Source: Actibacterium pelagium
GTDB taxonomy: Bacteria > Pseudomonadota > Alphaproteobacteria > Rhodobacterales > Rhodobacteraceae
DNA length: 64,000 nt
Assembly (NCBI RefSeq): GCF_002285415.1
Contig: NZ_NSBU01000007.1
Location: 952,201-1,016,200, forward strand
Reading direction: 5' to 3'
Below are positions 21,533 through 32,368 of this stretch, piece by piece. The translations under genes were made by a program, and so were the position numbers. Position 1 is the first letter of the stretch. Each line of letters begins with the position of its first letter. A model generated the notes under the pieces. That model searched no databases. It was not told where the DNA came from and saw nothing but the letters and a program-made list of their open reading frames with translations.

Positions 21533-22357
21533 ATGCGCCACAGTCTACCACTTGCCCCGCAGTTCTATGTGACTGCCCCGCAGCCCTGCCCCTATCTGCC
21601 TGACCGGATGGAGCGGAAGCTGTTTACAGCATTGCAAGGTGACTTTGCCGACAAGCTGAACGACAGCCTGTCCAAACAAGGCTTTCGCCGCTCGCAGAAC
21701 GTCCTCTACCGGCCCTCTTGCGCAGATTGCTGCGCGTGCCTGTCTGCAAGGATCAAGGTCTCGGAGTTTACGCCTCGTCGCAGCCAACGCCGCACAATAA
21801 AGCGGAACGAACACCTTCAGCGGCAAGCAAGCTCTCCTTGGGCGACAGAAGCGCAGTTCGATCTGTTCCGGCGCTATCTGGACCAGCGCCACGCCGATGG
21901 TGGCATGGCCGACATGGATATCTTCGAATTCGCAGCGATGATCGAGGAAACCCCGGTTCGGTCACGCGTCGTTGAATACACGGCACCGGAAGAAGACGGC
22001 TCTCGCAGCTTGCAAGCGGTTTGCCTGACCGATGTTCTCGAAGACGGGCTGTCGATGGTCTATTCCTTCTACGAACCCGAATGTGAGAAAGACAGTCTGG
22101 GAACCTATATGGTGCTGGATCACATCGCCCTCGCTCAGGAAGCAGGCCTGCCCTACGTCTATCTGGGCTACTGGGTGCCGGGCAGCCCGAAGATGGGGTA
22201 CAAATCTCGCTTTGCGGGGCTAGAGGTCTTTCGCGCCGGTCAGTGGCAACCGCTTGGCGATCCGGACAGCTACAACACCGAGAAACATCCGATGTCCGTC
22301 GACCCAATTGCCGAACAGGTCGCCAACATCACCTTGCCAGATATCGGCCCGTCCTAA
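21533..22357 (+). CDS. bpt: Aspartate/glutamate leucyltransferase (Bpt, N-end rule)
   Basis: A 274-residue aminoacyl-tRNA-protein transferase that adds Leu from Leu-tRNA to proteins beginning with Asp or Glu, marking them for ClpS/ClpAP. The N-terminal domain has the [13 protein letters not shown] opening and the cysteine cluster [12 protein letters not shown]. The C-terminal GNAT-like domain contains [13 protein letters not shown] and [16 protein letters not shown] use the ATG at 21533 because the family begins with M-R-H-[ST]-L-P; an ATG at 21509 is also in frame. Confidence 0.9.
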   Translation: MRHSLPLAPQFYVTAPQPCPYLPDRMERKLFTALQGDFADKLNDSLSKQGFRRSQNVLYRPSCADCCACLSARIKVSEFTPRRSQRRTIKRNEHLQRQASSPWATEAQFDLFRRYLDQRHADGGMADMDIFEFAAMIEETPVRSRVVEYTAPEEDGSRSLQAVCLTDVLEDGLSMVYSFYEPECEKDSLGTYMVLDHIALAQEAGLPYVYLGYWVPGSPKMGYKSRFAGLEVFRAGQWQPLGDPDSYNTEKHPMSVDPIAEQVANITLPDIGPS

Positions 22358-22440
22358 GTTCAGCTTGAAGGTCCATGGCCAAACCTGTGGACACAGGATT
22401 GGCTGGAACGACTTCGACACACCCCAGATACGAGTACAGC

Positions 22441-22791
22441 ATGCTTGCAATCATTTTCGAGGTCTTTCCCGCAGAGGGGCGCAAGGCAGAGTATCTGGAC
22501 ATTGCCGCCAGCCTTCGCGACGACTTGTCCCAGATCGAGGGTTTTATCTCGGTCGAGAGGTTCCAAAGCCTGACCAACCCCGACAAGATGCTTTCCCTCT
22601 CATTCTTTGAAGACGAGGCCGCCGTCCAACGCTGGCGCAACCGGGCCGACCACCGTCTGGCACAGGAAAAAGGACGTGCAGGAGTGTTCCGCGATTACCG
22701 CCTGAGAGTGGCTCATGTCATGCGGGACTACGGCCTTTCAGACCGGGAACAGGCCCCAAAAGACAGCAAAGCCCGGCACGACGCGGATTGA
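22441..22791 (+). CDS. Antibiotic biosynthesis monooxygenase (ABM) domain protein
   Basis: A 116-residue protein with the dimeric alpha-beta barrel ABM fold: MLAIIFEVFPAEGRKAEYLDIAASL, then EGFISVERF and SLSFFEDEAAVQRWRN. Such proteins range from quinol monooxygenases to haem-degrading enzymes, so no specific reaction can be assigned. The start at 22441 is where family similarity begins. The last 20 residues are charged and probably disordered. Confidence 0.78.
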   Translation: MLAIIFEVFPAEGRKAEYLDIAASLRDDLSQIEGFISVERFQSLTNPDKMLSLSFFEDEAAVQRWRNRADHRLAQEKGRAGVFRDYRLRVAHVMRDYGLSDREQAPKDSKARHDAD

Positions 22792-22889
22792 GCCGTCATT
22801 TTTAGCAAAATTTCAGAATCCGCGACATTTTGCGCAACAAAATATCAAATTTTTCACCTCCAGAGACAGAAAAAGCGCCAAAACGGTGG

Positions 22890-22918
22890 TTGACGCCCCT
22901 TTCCACCCTGCATAAAGT
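22890..22918 (+). promoter_or_regulatory. Promoter of the ilvIH attenuator transcript
   Basis: TTGACG at 22890-22895 and TAAAGT at 22913-22918 are separated by the optimal 17 bases. A start near 22925 would give a leader RNA beginning about 24 bases before the leader-peptide ATG. The upstream 22800-22860 tract is AT-rich. Confidence 0.6.
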
Positions 22919-22948
22919 CACCGCCACGAATTGAAGGACCCCGAAACG

Positions 22949-22996
22949 ATGCAAGACATTCTAGTCGTCGTAGGAACATGGCGCATGGGCCGGTAA
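22949..22996 (+). CDS. ilv leader peptide (transcription attenuation)
   Basis: A 15-residue open frame, MQDILVVVGTWRMGR, follows a GAAGGA ribosome-binding site (22933-22938). Five consecutive regulatory codons Ile-Leu-Val-Val-Val (22958-22972) lie just before RNA hairpins and the acetolactate synthase gene. This is the hallmark of attenuation by branched-chain aminoacyl-tRNA supply: a ribosome stalled on these codons leaves the downstream 22980-22989 strand free, while one that reaches the stop covers it. Confidence 0.88.
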   Translation: MQDILVVVGTWRMGR

Positions 22997-23024
22997 CGGT
23001 AGACCATAATGGTTCCCATGCGCC
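22980..23024 (+). promoter_or_regulatory. Antiterminator hairpin of the ilv attenuator
   Basis: GGCGCATGGG (22980-22989) pairs perfectly over 10 bases with CCCATGCGCC (23015-23024). The downstream arm shares 23022-23024 with the base of the terminator, so the two structures compete. The upstream arm lies within the last leader-peptide codons and is masked when translation finishes. Confidence 0.78.
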
Positions 23025-23047
23025 CCCGAAAAATCGGGGGCTTTTTT
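23022..23047 (+). terminator. Attenuator terminator upstream of ilvI
   Basis: An 8-bp stem (GCCCCCGA / TCGGGGGC) with a 4-A loop is followed by six T residues. It lies between the leader peptide and the ilvI start at 23084, as expected for a regulated terminator. Confidence 0.9.
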
Positions 23048-23083
23048 ATGGCCCATAGGGCCGCGCCGAGTACGGAGAGAGAC

Positions 23084-24838
<1,755 letters not shown>

Positions 24839-24841
24839 TCC

Positions 24842-26074
24842 ATGTCTGGCGCAGCCGCCACTGACACACGGGACCTTTCGGCTGGAGACCGCCGGATCGC
24901 CGAACTGACGGCGTTCCGGCCCTTGGCCTCTGTCCTGATGTTGACCCTTCCTTCACTCTTTCTGGCGTGGCGGGTCATCACTTTTGGCACAGCTCACCCG
25001 GTGATCGGCGACTGCATCGACAGCCCTACTGATTTTTGCGTCTTTTGGGATGCTGCTAAGTTGGCGATTGCCGGGGACGGTGGGTCGGTATTCGATCAGA
25101 CCCTGTTGCGTTCAACCGCCAGCAATGTTGAAGCCGACTGGTTTCCATGGCTGCACCCGCCAGCGACACTTCTTCTATTCTCGCCATTGGGTACCCTGCC
25201 CGCCGCTTGGTCATGGGCCCTGTTTTCTGGACTGTCGCTGCTTTGTTTCGGCGCGGCACTTAGTTTGATACTAGGCCGCACCCGGACCATCTGGTTTGAG
25301 TTCTGGCTGACCCCAGCAATCTTCCCTGCCCTAATCCTTGGGCAATTTACCATTCTGTGGCTGGCGGGGCTTCTGGCTGCATTCGAAGCATTGCGCCGGG
25401 ACCGTTTTGTACTGGCGGGTGTCCTCATCGGCCTTCTGACGCTGAAACCCACCTTGGGCCTGCTGATCCCAGTGGCCCTTCTGGCCTTTGGCGCGTGGCG
25501 CACGATTTTTGCGGCCATCGTCACGACCGTCGTCATCCAAGGCGGCGCAACGCTGGTGTTCGGCTTTGACTATTGGCCGGCCATGGCAGAGATCTATCAC
25601 GAACACACGCTGCGCCTGCTACAACAGCTTGCGACACTTGACCGGATGGCCAGCCTGCCTGCTCTTTTGTCCCAAATGGGGCTAAGCGGCTCTATCCTTC
25701 TGTCGGCACAATCCGTGCTTACCCTTGCACTGGTAGCGCTGGTGGCTTGGATTTGGAAAGCACGGGACGTCAGCTTTGACGCCCGCATGGCCTGCCTTTG
25801 CGCGGCCATTCCGCTGGCGACCCCCTACCTTTGGTACTACGACGCAGCCCTTGCGACCCTCTCGGCGCTTTACCTGTTCCGTTCAGGCGCACTTCCAACA
25901 GTGGGCTACGGGCGCGCGTTGTACTTTCTATTCTGGCTCGGGGCCGGTCTGTTTATGTGGGTCCGTTTAGTAAGCACGTCAGTGGTGATCCCCGCCACGG
26001 CACTGGTTCTGCCTTTGGCCTTGCTTGCGCTTGCTCTGGCCGCGTCTCGCTCCCGTATGGGAGAGGCGACATGA
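24842..26074 (+). CDS. Glycosyltransferase family 87 (DUF2029) membrane protein, copy 1
   Basis: A 410-residue polytopic membrane protein with about ten hydrophobic segments. The GT87 family (related to alpha-mannosyltransferases such as PimE) uses polyprenyl-phosphate sugars. The first periplasmic loop has the family-type acidic pattern DFCVFWDAAKLA, then WLHPPATLLLF, and later GVLIGLLTLKPTLGLLIP. It starts 3 bases after ilvI and overlaps the next gene by 4 bases. That gene is a clear paralogue of nearly equal length, so the pair arose by tandem duplication. The substrate is unknown. Confidence 0.82.
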   Translation: MSGAAATDTRDLSAGDRRIAELTAFRPLASVLMLTLPSLFLAWRVITFGTAHPVIGDCIDSPTDFCVFWDAAKLAIAGDGGSVFDQTLLRSTASNVEADWFPWLHPPATLLLFSPLGTLPAAWSWALFSGLSLLCFGAALSLILGRTRTIWFEFWLTPAIFPALILGQFTILWLAGLLAAFEALRRDRFVLAGVLIGLLTLKPTLGLLIPVALLAFGAWRTIFAAIVTTVVIQGGATLVFGFDYWPAMAEIYHEHTLRLLQQLATLDRMASLPALLSQMGLSGSILLSAQSVLTLALVALVAWIWKARDVSFDARMACLCAAIPLATPYLWYYDAALATLSALYLFRSGALPTVGYGRALYFLFWLGAGLFMWVRLVSTSVVIPATALVLPLALLALALAASRSRMGEAT

Positions 26075-27300
26075 CTTTGCCAAACCAAACGCCGGGCGAC
26101 CTGCGCCTGTCTAACTTCGCAGCCCGTTGGCGGGTGCCTTTCGGCATCCTGTTCACAGCAGCCATGGTTGGCGCGGCCTTCATCTTTGTCTTCACCATCT
26201 CGCAATACCCACGCGGCGAAGGCTGCCGTGACGTTCTGGTCGATTTCTGTGTGTTCTGGAGCGCCGCCAAACTGGCGATGGACGGTCAGGTCATGTCGGT
26301 CTTTAGTCAGGACCTGATTGCCCAGTTCGGCACCATGGAAAGCGCAGGTTGGGCGCCATGGCTTCACCCTGCGGCGACCTTGCTGGCGCTTTATCCCATC
26401 GGCGCGATGGAGATGCAGATCGCCTGGGCCCTGTTCACGGGTCTGTCGGTTTTGGCAATGCTGATCGCAGCCCGCCCCTTCACCGCACCGCACACGCCGA
26501 TTTGGACCAGCTTCGCGCTGGCCCCCGCCGTGATGCCCGCGCTGATCATTGGCCAGTTCACCATGCTTTGGATGGCCGGCCTACTAGCCGCGCTTTGGCA
26601 GTTACGAGAGGGCAGAAAGGTCGCCGCAGGTGTCCTGATCGGCCTGCTAACACTGAAACCAACCTTGGGCATCCTGATCCCCGTCGCACTTCTTGCCGCG
26701 AAAGAGTGGAAGGTCATCATCTTTGCCTCTGCCACCACAATCGGTATCAACATTGTCGCCAGCCTTCTGTTCGGCTTCAGCTATTGGCCTGAGCTTCTAA
26801 ACACCTATGCAGAACATAAAGACTGGTTGCTGGTTGAATTGTCCGGGTTGCAGCAAATGGGCAGTCCGGCGGCCCTGTTGGCCAGCCTTGGCGTGACCTC
26901 GGATACAGCCGTCCTTCTGCAAGGTCTTCTTCTTCCGATCTTGGCGCTTTGGGTCTTTTGGGTTTGGCGACAGGACATCGAATTTGATCGCAAGGCCGCC
27001 CTGCTGTGTGCTGCCCTGCCCCTGTCGACCCCCTATCTTTGGCATTATGACGCCGGGCTGGTTCTGCTGTCGGGCCTATTCCTGCTACGAGCAGGCCAGC
27101 TTGATCGCTCTGTACTTGGCGTAATTGCCCTTTGCCTCTTGTGTTTTGGCCCCGGTCTGCGCACATGGATGAGCCTTCTAACTCCTTGGGACGTACCGCA
27201 TTCTGCGTGGATCACAGTACCGATGATGTCCCTCGCCCTTCTTCTGTGCTTGCGCCCCGTGCGCAGCACCCCGCAACAGCCGCTTGAAAGGACCACATAA
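26071..27300 (+). CDS. Glycosyltransferase family 87 (DUF2029) membrane protein, copy 2
   Basis: A 409-residue paralogue of the preceding gene, sharing DFCVFW-AAKLA, PWLHP-ATLL, WALF-GLS and GVLIGLLTLKPTLG at matching positions. The ATG at 26071 overlaps the upstream stop (ATGA); the longer open frame inside copy 1 is not homologous. It ends directly before the ilvH ATG at 27301, so both copies are locked into the ilvI-ilvH transcript and regulated by its attenuator. Possible roles are a heteromeric transferase or two successive sugar additions; neither can be shown here. Confidence 0.82.
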   Translation: MTLPNQTPGDLRLSNFAARWRVPFGILFTAAMVGAAFIFVFTISQYPRGEGCRDVLVDFCVFWSAAKLAMDGQVMSVFSQDLIAQFGTMESAGWAPWLHPAATLLALYPIGAMEMQIAWALFTGLSVLAMLIAARPFTAPHTPIWTSFALAPAVMPALIIGQFTMLWMAGLLAALWQLREGRKVAAGVLIGLLTLKPTLGILIPVALLAAKEWKVIIFASATTIGINIVASLLFGFSYWPELLNTYAEHKDWLLVELSGLQQMGSPAALLASLGVTSDTAVLLQGLLLPILALWVFWVWRQDIEFDRKAALLCAALPLSTPYLWHYDAGLVLLSGLFLLRAGQLDRSVLGVIALCLLCFGPGLRTWMSLLTPWDVPHSAWITVPMMSLALLLCLRPVRSTPQQPLERTT

Positions 27301-27867
27301 ATGTCTGCACTCTCCATCAAACCCGGCGCTTCTCGCAAATCCGCCTATGACTTGCGTGATCCAAATGCTGATCTGACTGAAACCCACACCCTGACCGTAC
27401 TGGTCGACAACGAGGCAGGTGTTCTGGCCCGCGTCATTGGCCTGTTCTCGGGGCGAGGCTACAACATCGAAAGCCTGACCGTGGCCGAGGTCGACCATGA
27501 GGGCCACCGGAGCCGGATCACCATTGTGACCCGAGGCACGCCCGCAGTGATCGAGCAGATCAAAGCGCAGCTTGGTCGTATCGTTCCGGTTCACGAAGTT
27601 CACGACCTGACCGTTGAAGGCCCCTCTGTCGAAAGGGAACTGGCGTTGTTCAAAGTCGTGGGCGCGGGTGACAAGCGCATCGAAGCCCTGCGTCTGGCCG
27701 AGATCTTCCGTGCGAACGTCGTGGACAGCACGCTGGAAAGTTTCACCTTCGAGATGACCGGCACCAGCGAAAAGATTGACGCCTTCGCAGAACTGATGCG
27801 CCCTCTGGGTCTGGACAAGACCGCGCGCACCGGCATCGTCGCATTGAAGCGCGGCCCAAGCCTGTAA
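27301..27867 (+). CDS. ilvH: Acetolactate synthase small (regulatory) subunit
   Basis: The 188-residue partner of IlvI confers valine feedback inhibition. The N-terminal ACT domain reads HTLTVLVDNEAGVLARVIGLFSGRGYNIESLTV, and the C-terminal ALS_ss_C domain contains VEREL...RAN-VVDS and FTFEMTGTSEKIDAF. The length is on the long side of the family (163 in E. coli IlvH), with about 25 extra N-terminal residues. It starts immediately after the second GT87 stop. Confidence 0.95.
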   Translation: MSALSIKPGASRKSAYDLRDPNADLTETHTLTVLVDNEAGVLARVIGLFSGRGYNIESLTVAEVDHEGHRSRITIVTRGTPAVIEQIKAQLGRIVPVHEVHDLTVEGPSVERELALFKVVGAGDKRIEALRLAEIFRANVVDSTLESFTFEMTGTSEKIDAFAELMRPLGLDKTARTGIVALKRGPSL

Positions 27868-27875
27868 GCTTGATC

Positions 27876-27896
27876 GGGGCGCGGAAGACGCGCCCC
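27876..27896. terminator. Hairpin between ilvH and the mutarotase-like gene
   Basis: A perfect 8-bp stem (GGGGCGCG / CGCGCCCC, loop GAAGA) lies between convergent stops. The T-tract is weak in the plus direction, but the position fits a shared bidirectional terminator. Confidence 0.6.
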
Positions 27897-28921
27897 TATT
27901 GCAGAATGTCGGGGTAGCTCGGCAATCCGAAGAAGCAGTTGTCAAAGGGAAGCCGGACGGACTGTCCGTTGCTTCCCATCAACTGCAATTCATTCCCACA
28001 GACGCGAATATCAGCAATGCTCTTCCATCCCTCGGGACGTGGTATGGCGCCGATCGCCTGACGGACAACGTGCTGCCGGTTCATCGCCAAGGGCAGAACC
28101 GATGCTTTGAACGCCACGCAGGAAGACGCTTCGGTAAGAGCATCCTGGCCATCAGCACAACCATCTTCGATCTCTAGCAGGCCACCGGACCCTTGGGCCA
28201 ATTGCCCCCAATTCGATCCGTCGCAGGAATATCGAAGCTTTGTCAGCGGCAGAACCCTTGGGTCCTTCAACACGAAGATAATGTCATCCTCTGCCCCTCG
28301 GACGACGGCCGACCAACCAAGTTCATTCCCTTGCGCCTCTACCAAGGTGACGATGTCCTCTCGCGCAGTACGCGCGGGGTACTCGTGCAGATCGACCTTT
28401 GATCCGCGCCCGGGGAAACGGGACAGGTCCGTCGAATAGGCTGGATATTGTAGAAGCCCCTGCTCCATCGAGGTCGCTTCGGTCAGGGCGACCTGCTTCG
28501 ACGAAAAACTCAATCGTCCACTGCGCCCCAGTTGGATCAGGGGATGGTGGCCAACACTCATACGGCCTTCGCCGCCTGTGATGCGGTGGGTCTGGTACAA
28601 GATCGGCTCGTCGCGACGCAGGCGAATCTCTTTCTCGACCAGCGCGCCTCGAACGCGGCGTGCAAGCGTCAGCCGAGCAATTGCTTCTGCCTCTGACTGC
28701 CATATTTCATCCGGATGCCAGTTTACGTCCGGCGTTTCCGACTTGGGATCACCCAAAGCGCTGCAAGTAAAGCCGTTGCCATAATGAACTGAGTTCTCCC
28801 CGCCATGAAGCGGAAGAATGGTTCCTGGGCGCCCCTCAAACCGAAGGTCGCGAACGCCCCCCAAGTAAGGGTCCAGCGACACAGTCGCCCCGGAAACAGC
28901 CAATGTCATCAAATGTGCCAT
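27896..28921 (-). CDS. Aldose 1-epimerase/galactose-mutarotase-like protein
   Basis: A 341-residue cytosolic protein with an overall beta-sandwich pattern of the galactose mutarotase-like superfamily: GTILPLHGGENSVHYGNGF near the N-terminus, GHHPLIQLG in the middle and WKSIADIRVCGNELQL near the C-terminus. It probably binds or epimerises a sugar, but the canonical His/Glu catalytic set cannot be assigned confidently. It stands alone, separated from rlmE by 85 bases. Confidence 0.65.
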   Translation of the reverse strand: MAHLMTLAVSGATVSLDPYLGGVRDLRFEGRPGTILPLHGGENSVHYGNGFTCSALGDPKSETPDVNWHPDEIWQSEAEAIARLTLARRVRGALVEKEIRLRRDEPILYQTHRITGGEGRMSVGHHPLIQLGRSGRLSFSSKQVALTEATSMEQGLLQYPAYSTDLSRFPGRGSKVDLHEYPARTAREDIVTLVEAQGNELGWSAVVRGAEDDIIFVLKDPRVLPLTKLRYSCDGSNWGQLAQGSGGLLEIEDGCADGQDALTEASSCVAFKASVLPLAMNRQHVVRQAIGAIPRPEGWKSIADIRVCGNELQLMGSNGQSVRLPFDNCFFGLPSYPDILQ

Positions 28922-29006
28922 AACAAAATAATCCGAGAAATTTCTCGCGATTAGAATAATGGCAAAAATGTGGCAGTAAATATTTTGTTAAGAAACAATG
29001 TGTTGC

Positions 29007-29720
29007 CTAGTTGGCACCACGGAATCCAGTGGCCACTACGAATTTTTCTGAACTGTCAGACCGGCTTGCTGGTGGTTTGACGTTGGCAACTTTGGTGAAC
29101 CGCTGCTTCAAAAGCTTCTGCAACTCACCCTCTGCACCGCCGGCCAGAACCTTGGCGACAAAGGTGCCGCCCTCTTCCAATACGTCGAAAGCAAAGTACG
29201 CGGCGGCTTCGCATAGCGCGATAATCCGCAAGTGATCGGTCTGTTTGTGCCCTGAGGACGCAGCGGCCATGTCGGACATAACCACGTCAGCTTTGCCGCC
29301 CAGCCATTCCTTTACCTTCTCATCCGCGTCGTCTTCCATGAAGTCCAACTGATGAGTCTCTGCCCCTGTGATCGGCTCTACCTCTTGCAGATCGACGCCC
29401 AGAACGGTGCCGACAGCCTTGCCTTTTTTCTCACCCAAGGCATTCACGCGTTTGACCGCAACTTGGCACCAGCCGCCGGGGGCACAGCCAAGGTCAACGA
29501 CCCGCGCACCGGGAACTAGGAAACGGTATTTATCGTCCAATTCCAATATCTTGAAGGCCGCTCTTCCCCTGTATCCTTCGGCTTGCGCGCGTTTCACATA
29601 GGGGTCGTTCAGCTGGCGTTCCAACCACAGGGTCGAGGACAAACGACGCCCGCGCGCCGACTTCACCTTGACCCGAAGGTCACGCTGTCCGCGTCCGCTG
29701 GATTTCTTTTTGCCCACCAT
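29007..29720 (-). CDS. rlmE: 23S rRNA (uridine-2'-O)-methyltransferase
   Basis: A 237-residue RrmJ/FtsJ-type enzyme that methylates the A-loop uridine of 23S rRNA. The SAM-binding motif [16 protein letters not shown] is near residue 80, and the catalytic tetrad K-D-K-E is represented by [21 protein letters not shown] and [10 protein letters not shown]. The basic N-terminal extension (about 30 residues) is usual in alphaproteobacteria. A GGAGATGG site precedes the start, and the Ppx/GppA gene lies 61 bases upstream in the same direction. Confidence 0.94.
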   Translation of the reverse strand: MVGKKKSSGRGQRDLRVKVKSARGRRLSSTLWLERQLNDPYVKRAQAEGYRGRAAFKILELDDKYRFLVPGARVVDLGCAPGGWCQVAVKRVNALGEKKGKAVGTVLGVDLQEVEPITGAETHQLDFMEDDADEKVKEWLGGKADVVMSDMAAASSGHKQTDHLRIIALCEAAAYFAFDVLEEGGTFVAKVLAGGAEGELQKLLKQRFTKVANVKPPASRSDSSEKFVVATGFRGAN

Positions 29721-29781
29721 GGAACCATCTCCGTCTTAAAAGATCGGCCTTCATTGCCGTATTCGGCGCGGACCCGCAAGC

Positions 29782-30894
29782 TTAGAACGGGCCGTCCTCT
29801 AACACGCCATCGGCGCTCATCTGTGCATACAGAAGCCCTTCGCGCAGGCCACGGTCGGCTACAGACAGCCGATCCGTCGGCCAGACGCGCATCAGCGCCT
29901 GAAGGATCGCCGAGCCCGACATGATCAAAGCCTGTCGATCCCGCCCGATCCGCGGGTCATTGCGACGGCCCTTTGGACCAAGGCTCAGATAATTCTGGAT
30001 CACCGTGTCAATCTGGTCCGACGTCATCCGCAAGCCATCGACCTTATTTCGGTCGTAACGCTTCAATCCAAGATGGCTGGCCGCAACGGTCGTAACAGTG
30101 CCGCTGGTGCCAATAATCTGGAACCCCTCGCGGGTTTGCTCTGACGCATAGGGCGAAAACTCGGCCAGATTCTCTTCGAAGTGCCAGCTCATAAGCGCGA
30201 ACCGTGCTGCGTCGTCCTCGACATCGTTGAACTGGTCCTTCAGCGTCGCCACCCCAAGCGGGACCGATATCCAATCAACCACTTTTGCCGCCGGAAACGG
30301 ACCTTCTGTCGGCTGAAAGCCCGTATACAGCCGCATGATCGCTCGGGGCCGATCAGCCCGCGGGACCGACGACAGATCGATCCAGACCAGTTCTGTGGAC
30401 CCTCCCCCGATATCCACCACCAAAAGCTGTTCCGTCTTGGTAGAAACGAGCGGCGCACAAGAAACCACAGCAAGGCGCGCTTCTTCTTCCGGTTGGATGA
30501 TATCCAGCTGAAGCCCGGCCTCGTTCTTGACCCGCTTGATCAGGTCCTTGCCATTGGTCGCGCGGCGGCAGGCCTCTGTCGCGACTAGGCGCATCGATTG
30601 CACCTTATGCCGATCCAGCTTGGACTTGCAGATTCGCATAGCTTGCACAGTCCGGGAAATCGAAGCGCGGCTCAGCCGCCCCGAGGCCTCTAGCCCGGCG
30701 CCAAGTTGTACGCTTTTGGAAAAGCTGTCGACCACATGGAACTGGCTGCCCTTAGGCTGGGCAATCAGCATTCGACAACTGTTAGTTCCCAGATCCAGCG
30801 CCGCGTACAGATCGGCCGGGTCCGGTTTTCGAGGCGCGGGGGTTGCAACCGCCTTCGGGAACGCGCCCGCACCTTTGGGACGCTTGGGCGCCAT
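29782..30894 (-). CDS. Ppx/GppA family phosphatase
   Basis: This 370-residue ASKHA-fold protein has the phosphate-1 loop YAALDLGTNSCRMLIA (about residue 30) and the second motif LLVVDIGGGSTELVW (about 140). Members hydrolyse polyphosphate or pppGpp. It is the short form without the C-terminal HD domain, so the exact substrate is open. It is followed by rlmE in the same orientation, a pairing frequent in Rhodobacterales. A GGAGGG ribosome-binding site supports the start. Confidence 0.88.
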   Translation of the reverse strand: MAPKRPKGAGAFPKAVATPAPRKPDPADLYAALDLGTNSCRMLIAQPKGSQFHVVDSFSKSVQLGAGLEASGRLSRASISRTVQAMRICKSKLDRHKVQSMRLVATEACRRATNGKDLIKRVKNEAGLQLDIIQPEEEARLAVVSCAPLVSTKTEQLLVVDIGGGSTELVWIDLSSVPRADRPRAIMRLYTGFQPTEGPFPAAKVVDWISVPLGVATLKDQFNDVEDDAARFALMSWHFEENLAEFSPYASEQTREGFQIIGTSGTVTTVAASHLGLKRYDRNKVDGLRMTSDQIDTVIQNYLSLGPKGRRNDPRIGRDRQALIMSGSAILQALMRVWPTDRLSVADRGLREGLLYAQMSADGVLEDGPF

Positions 30895-31076
30895 CTTGAT
30901 CGCCCTCCAACTCTAGTTACCTCCAGAGTAGTCGCGCCCAATGCCCGGTGCAACACCAACTACGCTTTTGCGTGCTCAAAGCTCACATTCGTTCTGAAGA
31001 TTTTTCATTTGCAGAATTCAACAATCCGAGTGACAAACGCTGGCTAGAAAACGAACCGAAACTCTCAGGACGCCCC

Positions 31077-31391
31077 ATGCCCGATCTTACCCTAGTTTAT
31101 TGGCGCGATATTCCCGCCCAGGTCATTGTGGGCAAAGGTCGCCGCGGCACAAAACGCGCCCTGCCCGAGCGGTTCGAACAAGCGATTGACCGCTGCGCCA
31201 TGAAAATCGGCGCGAAGGACAGCGACGCCTATCTGGCCGAATGGCGCAAGGCCGCGCCAGTCGCTGTCGAAGGCGACGCCACCGAGATTGCCGAGGCCGA
31301 AGTGGCCCGGATCGACACCGAATTTGACACAACCCGCCTCAAACAGCTGATCGAAAACGAAGGCTGGGCCACCGCAAAGGACACCCAATGA
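31077..31391 (+). CDS. 'Virulence factor' domain small protein
   Basis: A 104-residue protein of the widespread alphaproteobacterial 'virulence factor' family (a historical name, with no demonstrated virulence role). The core reads LTLVYWRDIPAQVIVGKGRRGTKR, then RFEQAIDRCAMKIGAKDSDAYLAEWRK. The ATG at 31077 was chosen because conservation starts there, although the frame is open further upstream. Its stop overlaps the start of the methyltetrahydrofolate-binding methyltransferase (ATGA), so it is coupled to one-carbon/cobalamin chemistry and may be an accessory subunit. Confidence 0.75.
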   Translation: MPDLTLVYWRDIPAQVIVGKGRRGTKRALPERFEQAIDRCAMKIGAKDSDAYLAEWRKAAPVAVEGDATEIAEAEVARIDTEFDTTRLKQLIENEGWATAKDTQ

Positions 31392-32368
31392 CCCGCACTG
31401 TCATCGAAAGCAAAACCAAGACTGTCACGATCGGCTTTGATGAGCCCTTCTGCGTGATCGGCGAACGCATCAATCCGACCGGCCGCAAGAAACTGGCGGC
31501 AGAGTTGGAACTGGATGATTTCTCGACCGTCGAGAAAGACGCGCTGGAGCAGGTAGCATGCGGCGCGATGGTGCTGGACATCAACTCTGGCGCGGTTTTT
31601 GCCAACAAAATGGCCGAAGACCCGCGTTATGCCGACAACAACTTTGTCGAACCTCCGCTGATGAAGTCGCTGGTCGAGAAGGTACAGGCGCTGGTCGATG
31701 TGCCGCTGTGTATTGACAGCTCGGTTCCCGGTGCATTGGAAGCCGGTCTTGAAGCCGCCGAAGGTCGCCCGCTGCTGAACTCTGTCACTGGCGAAGAAGA
31801 GCGGATGGAATTGGTTCTGCCGCTGGTCAAAAAATACAACGTGCCGGTTGTCGCCATCTCAAACGACGACACCGGGATTTCAGAAGACCCCGATGTGCGG
31901 TTCGCCGTCGCCAAGAAGATCGTCGAACGCGCAGCTGACTTTGGCATCCCGGCCCATGACATCGTAGTGGACCCGCTGGTGATGCCCATCGGCGCGATGG
32001 CCACCGCAGGCCAGCAGGTTTTCACCCTTGTCCGCCGCCTGCGCGAGGAACTAGGCGTCAACACCACCTGTGGCGCGTCTAACGTCAGCTTTGGCCTGCC
32101 GAACCGTCACGGCATCAACGCGGCCTTCCTGCCCATGGCCATCGGCGCGGGCATGACCAGTGCGATCATGAACCCTGTCCGCTCGGTCGAGATGGAGGCC
32201 ATCCGCGCCGCAAACCTTCTGATGAACCACGACGCCAACGGCGGCGAATGGATCAAGTTCAGCCGTGTACTGGATGCGGTCAAAGAAGGTGCGACATTTG
32301 CAGAGGCCTCTAAATCTGCGGCTGCCTCGGGCTCTGGCCGCGGCGGGCGCCGTCGTCGTCGCGGATAG
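31388..32368 (+). CDS. Methyltetrahydrofolate:corrinoid methyltransferase (pterin-binding)
   Basis: A 326-residue TIM-barrel protein equivalent to the folate-binding domain of MetH: FCVIGERINPTGRKKLA at the start, VLDINSGAV, CIDSSVPGALEAGL, LLNSVTGEEERM and GASNVSFGLPNR. It has no cobalamin- or homocysteine-binding domain, so it must hand the methyl group to a separate corrinoid protein. The C-terminus ends in a Gly/Arg tail (SGRGGRRRRRG) beyond the barrel. With the RamA-like gene downstream it suggests a methionine synthase divided over several proteins. Confidence 0.85.
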   Translation: MTRTVIESKTKTVTIGFDEPFCVIGERINPTGRKKLAAELELDDFSTVEKDALEQVACGAMVLDINSGAVFANKMAEDPRYADNNFVEPPLMKSLVEKVQALVDVPLCIDSSVPGALEAGLEAAEGRPLLNSVTGEEERMELVLPLVKKYNVPVVAISNDDTGISEDPDVRFAVAKKIVERAADFGIPAHDIVVDPLVMPIGAMATAGQQVFTLVRRLREELGVNTTCGASNVSFGLPNRHGINAAFLPMAIGAGMTSAIMNPVRSVEMEAIRAANLLMNHDANGGEWIKFSRVLDAVKEGATFAEASKSAAASGSGRGGRRRRRG

